64,000 nucleotides of DNA, taken from positions 62,001-126,000 of the forward strand of contig JACPAN010000006.1 of assembly GCA_016180815.1 (NCBI GenBank), written 5' to 3'. The position numbers and the translations under genes were made by a program. The notes below the pieces were generated by a model. That model saw only the letters and a program-made list of their open reading frames with translations, had not been told where the DNA came from and searched no databases. This DNA comes from Elusimicrobiota bacterium. GTDB lineage: Bacteria > Elusimicrobiota > Elusimicrobia > JACQPE01. Below, piece after piece: positions 51,396-61,200 of the stretch; within the stretch, counting starts at the first letter, position 1; each line of letters opens with the position of its first letter.

Positions 51396-51424
51396 AGTAT
51401 AATAGAATTGATTAATTAATTCAA
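51396..51424 (-). promoter_or_regulatory. promoter of the toxin-antitoxin operon
   Basis: On the minus strand: TTGAAT (51424-51419), a 17-base spacer and TATACT (51401-51396), with the antitoxin ATG 7 bases after the -10. This predicts a leaderless or nearly leaderless message. Confidence 0.65.
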
Positions 51425-51490
51425 GGTATCGCCGAACAAAGTTTTGGGGCTTGCTCTTGGTTGGTCCCCCAAAATACGTAAAAACCCCTC

Positions 51491-51519
51491 TTGACAGGTA
51501 TAAATTTTAGGGTCACGCT
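51491..51519 (+). promoter_or_regulatory. promoter of the riboswitch-led transcript
   Basis: TTGACA (51491-51496), a 17-base spacer and CACGCT (51514-51519), preceded by CCCCTC as at 48869. Transcription would start near 51526, about 35 bases before the riboswitch core. Confidence 0.6.
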
Positions 51520-51560
51520 TAGTTCAGTAATACAGCCTTAGTCAAGTCCTCGAAACGAAA

Positions 51561-51625
51561 CGGCAAACCTCGGGCAACCGGGGGGCGCAAAGCCGAGATT
51601 CCCTTTGGGAAGGTCGGGTTGCCGA
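51561..51625 (+). ncRNA. cyclic di-GMP-I (GEMM) riboswitch
   Basis: The GEMM-I layout is visible. GGCAAACC (51562-51569) is followed by a 6-bp hairpin CCTCGG/CCGGGG with a GCAA (GNRA) tetraloop. Then come the conserved GCGCAAAGCC, a second hairpin TTCCC-TTT-GGGAA, and GGGTTGCC (51616-51623), which closes on GGCAA. The tetraloop and its receptor side, and the GCAAAGCC ligand-site wording, are as in the Vibrio Vc2 type. It ends 5 bases before the AGGAGA ribosome-binding site of the next gene, so c-di-GMP probably controls translation or transcription of the secreted protein and the giant gene behind it. Confidence 0.9.
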
Positions 51626-51637
51626 AAACGAGGAGAC

Positions 51638-52141
51638 ATGGGTAGGGAATTATTTTTAGTCGTCAGCCTGTTGGCTTTAGCGCCTCACGCTAAAGTTTTC
51701 CAAACAATCCCGCCTTCCACCCAAGTTAACTTTTTATCTCAGCAAATACGCATGGAGCGCCCCTCGCTTCTTGCTGTCAGCGCCGAGGGGTTTGATTTTC
51801 GCGATGAACATAATCATCCCACGGCGGGGAATCAGCCTCAGGCCGACGCTTTGTTTTTGGAATCAGCTTGGAACCTTCTTGTTCTGGGTCAAACATGGCC
51901 GCGGGTTTATGCCGGAAAGCTTTTGAGCGCAGCCGGCGATTTGATCAAACGCTTGGTTCTGTCGGTTGAAAAAGCGAAGACGCTGACGCTGTCGGCCATT
52001 AATTCTTGGCGCAGCGTTGCCAGACGTTCCGCAGTCGGCCGCATGGTCGGACGTATTCTCAATCGTAGTTTTTCCCTATCTCTTACCCATCGTCTCTTGT
52101 TTCGAATTTTTCTCTCACAAAATATTCCCCTTCGTTTGTGA
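51638..52141 (+). CDS. small secreted protein directly behind the c-di-GMP riboswitch
   Basis: This 167-aa protein starts at ATG 51638 with GAGGAGA 6 bases before it. The N-terminus is hydrophobic (ELFLVVSLLALAPHA), like a short signal peptide. The middle is polar (DFRDEHNHPTAGNQPQADA), and the last 70 residues are helical and strongly basic (SWRSVARRSAVGRMVGRIL). No family is recognised. Because it follows the riboswitch and precedes the giant repeat protein on the same strand, it may be an export or anchoring accessory of that protein. It could also be a remnant. Confidence 0.6.
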   Translation: MGRELFLVVSLLALAPHAKVFQTIPPSTQVNFLSQQIRMERPSLLAVSAEGFDFRDEHNHPTAGNQPQADALFLESAWNLLVLGQTWPRVYAGKLLSAAGDLIKRLVLSVEKAKTLTLSAINSWRSVARRSAVGRMVGRILNRSFSLSLTHRLLFRIFLSQNIPLRL

Positions 52142-52149
52142 GAAAGCCG

Positions 52150-52170
52150 CCTTCGGTTTTAAACCGAAGG
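52150..52170. other. hairpin between the small secreted protein and the giant gene
   Basis: CCTTCGG-TTTTAAA-CCGAAGG, 9 bases after the stop codon. There is no T-run after it, so it may be an mRNA-processing or stabilising stem or a weak terminator rather than a standard intrinsic terminator. Confidence 0.4.
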
Positions 52171-52242
52171 TTGAACCCCCGAACCTTAGTTTGTGTCGCT
52201 TCTGTATTTTGGGTTTTTAAGCAGCGTCAAAGAGTAGGGTTC

Positions 52243-55200
52243 ATGGAAAAACATTGGTCCGTCGAACCTGAGCGGCAAATGGGCCCCTCAAAAAAGAGCG
52301 CAGCGGGGGGAAGGGGGAGGGCTTTTGCCGTTTTTCAATTTTGGGTTTTAAATCTCAAATTAACGCTGATTCCGGTCATTGTGGCTTTATTGACGGCATT
52401 CCCTATGGAAGCGGCGCAAAGAAAAGTGGGCAATGCCGGCGCTTCCACGGCTTTCGGGGGACAAAAGAACGTCATTTATGTGCCTTCTGTCGGTTATTGG
52501 ATTTTTTTCAAGGATATCAATGCCGACCGTTCAGTCTGGCGTTTTTCCACAGATGGCCAGGATTGGACGAGTTCCTCGGACATATTCCCTTATCTTCAGT
52601 TGGCTCCGGATGCGGCTGCTCCCGAGCCTTCCGTGTGGCATGTGCCCAGCTTGGATAATGACGGCGTAACTTATACGGGTCGCGTTTATGTGTCGGCCGG
52701 CGACGCCACCTCCGATGTCAATGCCACGGCGCCATCGGCCAACTTGTCCATGGTGGACAACAGCGGTAATAAGATGTTCGTGCGCTGGGGTAAGTTAAGA
52801 GTGGATGGGGGTATTGATTGGGACAGCGCAACAGGCATTAGGCGTCAGCGCGTGGGGCTTCGCATCCAGAATGCCTTTTGTCAGTATGTGGAGAACACGA
52901 CGGGTTCTACCGTATGGGACGTGTTGGGGGGCGGGAAGCCCGCCGTTGTGGTTTATTCAAGTTCTACCGCCGGCGGTTATGTGGCTCTTTTCGGCAATGC
53001 CAGAAATGCGATCGCTACAGTCAGCAGCATCGGCGGCATCGGTGTCACTAATTTGACCGAGGATCTCAGCGGTTATATAGACGGTTCGTTTAATGTTTAC
53101 GCTTTTTGCAATGAAAATGACGCAGTCGCGACAGGTTCGGGCGGCGACTACACGGCCTTGAGCCCGGCCGGTCTGTCGATCGCCCCTGTTTTGGACAACG
53201 GCGTGGCTAATTTTTTCATGGGAGTCCGGGTTGATAATTCCGTTGCCGCCAGTTATGGAGGCAAGGGAGCTTTGGTGCGTTTGAGTTCCTCAAGCCTCAG
53301 ATTAACAAGCCTTGACGGTACCCCGGATACCACCGGCTCGACAAGCGTAGACAATACAAATACCCTCAGCGCGACGGATGCTTTGACTATTTTAAATCCC
53401 GGCGTCCATGGTTTCAGGAATACCGAAGAGGAGAATAATATTGAGGGTTTTAATTTCAGCATCATTAATGAGGTGGCCAAGAGTTCAGCTCACATTGCTT
53501 ATATCGACAATTTAGCCGGCGTCGCTTATAGGAGGAAAACAGCTCCGACAACGGTTACCGCGCCCATTGTGCTTGTTTCTTCGCCGGCGGGCGGCACAGG
53601 CAGTTTTCCTCCGCAGAGCCCGGCCATCACTCTTGTCAATAACGCTAAAGGTCAGGCAAATTACAATGAAGTTTATGTTTTGTGGGTTAGCTCAGACAAT
53701 GCCGCCATTCGCTACAGGGTGGGACCGGCGACGGCGACTGCGGATGCTGATTTTGGAGCGACGACCACATTTAAGACGGGAACCGGCCTGAATTACCCCA
53801 AAGTCGGTTTTTCGGTTGATTACCCGAAACCCATCGGCATTATTTGGGAGGCATCCGACGGCGTTTATTTCGACAAAATTATCACCTCGACCTGGATCCC
53901 GCCTGTTATTTCAGCCGTCAGTTCCGCTCCTGCATCGGCGCCCTATAGCGCACAGGCTTACGATTTGGTGGTTGACGACAGTTTAAGCGGTTTCAGGACG
54001 CTGGGTAATGAAAAACCCGACGTCAAGCTTCTGGTCAATGACGAGGTGGACGATGATATTGCCATCACCTCCGTTACTTTTGTGAGCAACGGCCAAATAA
54101 AAGTTTCGGTCATTGTTTCTACATTCGTTCAGGCAGGGACGGGGTACACATTGCGCGTCACCAATCCGGACGGCCAGGAAGTGTCGCGCTCCTCGGCCAT
54201 CACGATCAATAAGCCGACGATCACCAGCATCCGGGACACGGACGCAAACAATTTCACTTCATGCGGTATTTTCCCCAATAACGACGGCACGACGAACAAA
54301 AGCTGCAAAATTATGGTTTCAGGAAACTATTTTCAAAATTGGACCGGCATCACGGGAACCACGGTTTTGCCGAGCACGAATGCGGTCGCGGTACTGATCG
54401 CCACGGAAACGGCCAATGGCGTGACTGTTTCCTCGCTGGCTTATACGGGAACGCCGCCGGCGTCCGTTGATTTGTTCCTGAAGATTTCGACGCAAAACGC
54501 AGCCGGTGTGTACACGTTTAATTTGACGAACCCGTCGTCGGGCAGCGTGCTTCAACCCACGACGTTTTACATCACCGTGCCCACCGCTTCCATTTCCGCG
54601 CCCATGGCCGGGGTGACCACGGGATTTACCGTGATTGTGGGAAGTTTCGGTTACACGCCTAATGTGGGGCAAGCGACGAATGATACAAGCCAGATCAAAA
54701 TCACTTATTTAGGCACACCCAGGAAGGTGTGGAACGGTTCTTCGATGAAACTGGAGACGGATACCGGCGAGTTCCCAACGGAAGAGGCCAAGTGGAAGGA
54801 TGTCGGCTCTCAGTTCATCAGCTCTTGGACATACACGTTCATCGCCACCAACACCGTGGCCGTGCCTGATGACGGCGATTATGAAATTTTGGCACGGGCC
54901 AGGACCTCCGACGGCGGCATCGGCGAGCCTTTTAAGTCGCCGTTTTTTTCGACCGTGGCTGTTGTCCTGGACCGCAAGCCGCCCAGCTGGGCGATCACCA
55001 GCCCGGGTAATGACGCGGCGATCAACACTCTGGCCTTTGATCCCGTGATTCAAGTCAGTGATTTGGGCGCGGGTTTGACCACCGTGGAAATGTTGATTCA
55101 GGACATCGGGTTGCCACAAGCCGCGGAAACCAATTGGCAGGCTTTTAATTCAACGGGGACTTTGGGTTCGGCTCCGGCCGGAACGCAGATTTGGCTGTCG

Positions 55201-58200
55201 ACGAACGCCGGTGATTCTTCCAAAACCATTTTTAATTTCGTGCGCACCACCCAAACCATCACCACCAACGGCACAGCCACGGCCATTGACCGGCCTCTAT
55301 GGGAAGACGGGCATCAATACCGGATCTCGATCAAAGCCACGGATTCCCGTTTTATTGTGGATACATCGTCCGGCGGCGCGGACGCGTTCTCCTGGCGTTT
55401 TATTTACGACATCACGGCCCCGACCGTGACCTTGGCGACCCCGGCTCCCGCCTTGCTTTATGATACGACCGATCAGGCGGACGCCGGGAATCCCCTCAAA
55501 ACCTTAAGCTCTATCGACGGCACGGTTCAGGACAATGTCTCCGGAGAGACGAGGGATGACCGGGTCATCTGGGTGCGCATGGCCAGGCTCGACGTCAACA
55601 ATCTTGACGCGGGGTATCTGGATCCCACCAAGACCTCGGACGGGGATTCCTCGCCGGATTTCGTGGATTTATCCGGCGACGCTCAATGGAAGAAGATAGA
55701 AGCCCAAGGCACGGATAATTGGAATTGGGACATTTCGGGCTTGGATATCGCGGACTCCGACGCCACTTATCCTTTTTACCGGCTTGATGTTTTTGCCAAG
55801 GACGAAGCCGGAAACTCGACGGGCAGCGTTGCCTCCCCCGTTTACCGGAGGTTTTTTAAGCTGGATAAAACAGCGCCGACTTTATCTTTTGTCGAAGTCA
55901 GTTCGACGGCGGCGGCCGGCGTTGGTTATCCGGTGCTGGACAGTCAGGCGTTTTACGGGCTTTTGGCCGACGGTTCAACGCCCATTTTCTCTATTCGCGG
56001 CTCGGCCGCGGATTCCAACGGCATTTCAACCGTGAGTTGGCGGGTTTGCTGGAACGGCGACGGCGCCTGCGATCAATACTTCGACGATCAAACCGCGTCA
56101 TCATGGACCAATACCACGGCGAAGTGGTACAACGCGCGAACCACCACCACGCCGTCGTTCCAAGTCTGGCAGGCGACCGGCATTCCGTGGATTAATGGCC
56201 GCATTTATAAGTTTTCCGTGACCGCCTGGGACAACGCCGGCAACCAGGTTTCAACCATTACGCGCACCTTCGGTTTCGACACGGTGGCGCCGGATTTCGA
56301 AATGGTGAATTTCACATCGGGAACCACCTATGGCAGCCAGCTTCCGACCCAGTTTGAATTCGACGTGATCGACTGCCCTCAGGACAGCGCCCGCTGTGTC
56401 GGCCAGCATCCCAGCGCCAAAAACGCCGGGGTTTTGAATACGGATATTTTCGCGGGCGTTCAACGAAATTCGGACGGGTATTGGTACTCGGATTACACGG
56501 TGCCGCCCGGCGGCTGCGTCGGGCAGTGGTGCCCGGAGGCTCTGCGCAAGGATTATAACGTCAGCTCGATTTCCGGAAGCCTGTGGAAATTGACGGCCGG
56601 CGCTTCATTCTGGGCCTCAAGGAATACGGAAACATATAAGGTTCATGTTTGGACTCAGGACCAAGTTAACGCTGCTTATAGAAACAAAACCTCATCGCAG
56701 ACTCAAACCGCGATTTTCCATTGGGAGACCCAGGCGCCTTCCTCGACCTTGATCACCCCGATTTTGGCCACCTGCGACACAAGCAATGTCGGTGAATGGT
56801 ACAGCGATATTTCCGGTTTCACCCTGCCCCAGATTTTAGGCACGGCGTTCGACCGGCCCACGGCCTCCACCGATGTCGGCTACGGCCCTTCTCCCGTGAC
56901 CATTATTGACGATCAGCTCGAAAGCATCGGTCATTGCGGCGCTTTGCCTTGCGAAACATTTCAGGATTTTGCGGAAGCCCAGATTAAAGATACGGCCTTG
57001 GGCACCTGCTGGGACGGCACGGAATTTCCGGGAACCCAGAGCCCGGCCTGCGGACCATCGACTTGGCGTCAAATGACGTTTTCCGCCACAAGCTGGACAT
57101 ACCCGACATCCGTTCTATGGCCCCTGACCGCCACCGGCCGCCGTTATGAAGTGAGGATGCGCGGCAAGGATAATGCCATCGACACGGCCAAACCGCCGAC
57201 GAAAACCGATCCCGTCGATGATGGAATAGTTTATGAGTCCAATCCCAATATCGAATCCATCATTGAAAACACCAGAAACTGCCGGTCCTTCCGCGTGGAT
57301 AAAACATCGCCGACAGCCACCTTTACCACCATTGTCCATAACACCCAATATTCCACGTTGTCCACCATCACCGGCGCGGCCGCGGATTCCGGAACATCCG
57401 GCACCGTAGCGCTCTCATCCCATGTCCAGGTTGCTTATTGGGTAGAGGAATCCGACGCCACCAACGGCAATTGCTCCCCGCCGGCCGGCTCTTTGCAGCG
57501 GTTTTGGAATACCGCGACCCAATCCTATGATGTGGCCGGTTCTTCGAATGCCCCGCCGTCCTCGGCTTGGATCAATGTCACAAGCTTCGACGGCAGCGAG
57601 TGGACGGCCACTGGAACCTCCACGCCCACGTTCACTAATGCCTGCGAATACCAGGTTTATGTGCGCGCCATCGACAAAGTGGGATTAAAAACAAATGTTC
57701 CCGCAGCGCCCGGTTCCGGTTTGGCGCGGGTTCTCATTAAATTTTCCCCGGTGACGCCCCAGGCCGTCATCACCTTGCCTTCGGCGGACGACGCTTATTT
57801 TCGTCTTTCATCGCCCAATGCGTTGACCATGATCACGGGCACGGCCTCTGATGCAACCAATGTCCGGGTGCAGGTGATCGTTTCGACATCGGATGCGATT
57901 TTCCCCGAAGGCGGCGGCGACGCCAAAGATAATCTTTGCTGGAGCGGTCCCGGCTCCGGTAATGCCTGGATTGAGTGCGACTCGGACGGCGTTGAAGATG
58001 GAACGTTTAATTTCAGCAAGGCGAATTCGACGTATGTGGCCGTCTCAGTCAATACTGTGCCTAATCCCGATGAGTGGAGTTTCGGCAATCCCTTCCCCGG
58101 CGGTTTCCCCGGCGCTTACGACGACAACAAGCTTTGGGTGAGGATCCAGGCCTTCCAGGGCAATGACGATCAACCCGGACTGCCGCAGCGAGTTCTCTTT

Positions 58201-61200
58201 TTTGACACGACAAACCCCAACAGGGGCTTTACGGTGCCCTTCCCCAGTTCTGCGGCGTTTAAAACAGGGGAGTTGAATTACTTGGCAGGGACGGCTCAGG
58301 ACCCGACCAACGCGACCACGGCTTCGGGCATGGATAATTCCACGTTTAAGTTCAGGATTGTTTTAGCCAGCAACACCTCCACGGCTTGGTGTCCGGAATT
58401 AAGCGCTTATGCGGATGTGAGCGCATGCTCCGGTTCGAACGAAGATATTTTGGGCAATTTTACCGGCGGCGTGAATTATTCGACGGCGCCGCCTTATACA
58501 TCCTGGCCGTCGACCGGGCCTTGGCGGGACGGTTACCGATTCAAGGTTATTTTAGGCCCCGGGGGAACATTAAAGGACTTGGCGCAGAACGCGCCCTCGG
58601 AACTGGAGTCGCATGCCTCGGGCTTCCGTTATGACTTGCAAAAACCGACGGCCTCCATTACCTTGCCTTTGTCGGACGTGGGCAAGGTTTCCTCATTGTC
58701 GGTTTTGTCCGGCACGGTCGCGGACGTCGACCCCAGCGCCACCAGCGAAGGTGTCGACGGCATCAATGCTTCGGGTATTTTTACGGCTCAGGCGTCCTCC
58801 GGCGTGGCCGTTAAAATCATTCGCGACGACGGGTTTGTGTTCGATGCCGGCGGACCTCCTTATTGGCCGGACAATGATTCGGGGGACGCGCGCTGGTTTG
58901 CGGCCACCGGCGTTGGAGATGTTAATTGGGATTCCATTGATCCCGATCAGACGACGTGGACGTATACCCATGCCGAGCTCAATACGCAATTAGCTAATAA
59001 CAGGCGTTACACCATTTTGACGCGCGCCCGCGATAAAGCCGGGAATCAACAAAATCAATACCTGACGACAACCATTTCGTCTGTGACCGTCGCCATCGAC
59101 AAAGAGGCTCCTGTTTTGAGCATTACCGATCCGCTCTCCAATCAAGAGCCGTATAACGCGATTGCGACGGGCCACAGCAAGCACATTACGGTCGTGGATA
59201 TTAAAGGTACGGCTCAGGACGGCCCCTCGGACACCAAGGCCGGGTTTAAAGTCGCTTTAGGCGATGTCGACGTTCAATTGTGGTATTTAAACAACAGCAC
59301 CTCTTATTACTGGAACGACACCATCGGCGGCTGGCAGGCCGCCGTCACGTCATTCCCTGTCGCCATGACGAATCAAACGAATTGGTCTTTTGAAGTCGGC
59401 GCCGCCGGCTGCTCGCCGGGCTCAGGCTGTATCGACTGGGGGGTTTCGATTTCAACGGAACGGGTTTATTATGCGGCGGCCAGGGCCAGGGACAATGCCG
59501 TGGACGGTTCCTCGGCTGCGGCGCGCAATATTTCTCCATTTTTATCCACCCGAACCTTTGTTGTGGATACGTTGATCCCAAGCTCGACGTTCACCGTCCC
59601 CGGCGTCGGCATTAATTTTGTCAATACTTTGGCGGATTTAAGCGGAACCGCGGACGGCGGCCTTTCGGGATTTTTCCCGGCCGGGAATCCCGGAGGCAAG
59701 GTGGAGTTAAAAATTTTGCATTTGACCGGAGCGCCGGAGTATTGGGCGGGGTCGTCCTGGACCGCGACCGAGACTTGGTCCACGGGCACCGTGGTTTCCA
59801 ATAACGGATGGAAATACGACCGGCTGCCCGTGACCACGGTGACCAGCGGCGATGATTACCGGGTATCCTTGAGAACTTATGATCGGGCCGGGAATCAAAG
59901 CGTCGAGGTGACCAGGGATTTCCGCGTGGACTTTACCAGCCCGACGGTCAAAATCAAGCTTCCCGATCAAAACGAAGGCGCGGGAGCGCCCTATTCCAAT
60001 TCAATCGTCAATGCCGAGTCCACGCGCACCATCACCACAACGCTTGAATTTTGCGCGGGCTCCACCGGCAATTGCGGCGCGGGCGATGCGGATGCCAGCG
60101 GCTTGGCCGAAGGGTGGCTGGCTGTTTCTTCTGGAACGGGCGTGACCATGAGGTGGTGGGATCAGGCCACCGCATCGTTCACCGTGGTTCAAACAACGGT
60201 TCATTGGAATCAAGGGACCTCTCTTTTCACTTCCTCGTTTGTTTATACCCAGGGGACATTGGGCTCCGTGCTGCGCGACGGCATCACTTATAGAGTTTAC
60301 GCCAAAGCCAAGGACGTGGCCGGCAATTGGAAGGGCGCGGGAAGTTTTGAAACAGCCGATACCTCCCCGCTCAATTGCGAAGATACGGGCGTCGATCATA
60401 TTTGCCAAGAATTTCGCTATGACCTGACCCGGCCGGTTTCAACCATCACCCAGCCGGATACTCCTTATGAAAATTTAATTTCTTCGTTTTCGGGCACGAT
60501 CACCAATGCGGGGTCTAATCCCAGCGCCATCAAACGCGCGCGCGTGGCCGTTAAATGCTTGGAGGGTTCGGCCTGCACGCAAGGCGGCGGCAGCGTTAAT
60601 AATTATTGGGATTGGGGCGCGGGCGCCTTTTTGGCGGGTAATTTGGGTTTGGCTTCGGCCTGGACCGAAGCCCCAATCGTCGGCCTGACCTGGTCCACCT
60701 CACCGGTGCTGACAGCTATGTTGGTTTCAGGGTCAACCTATACCGTCATAGCCCGGATTCAAGACCACGCCTTAAATGAAGAGCAAGACGGGGACGCCCA
60801 GGGCAGCACCTTCCTTTATGATACCGTGGCGCCGACGACAACCTTGACCCTGCCCAGGCCCTCAACTTATTACTACAGCTTGCCGGAGATTACCGGCACA
60901 TTCAGCGAAACGTTATCGAATATGACGACGGTACAGATTTTGCTTCAAAAAGAAGGACCCACGGCATGTTGGGACGGTTCTGTTTTTGTCGACCCGTGCA
61001 ATGCCTCGTTTCATTGGCGCGGGGCGACCCTGTACTCTTCAAGCTGGTCGATCGCCGCGCCCGTAAGTTTGTTGACCCCGGGCGTCAATTATTGGGTGCA
61101 AGCCCGCGGTCAAGACGGCGCCGGCAATAAAAATTTTCCGGACGCCGTCCCTACCCAAGGAGACAGCGTTAAATTCACCTGGGATACCTTAAAACCGGTT

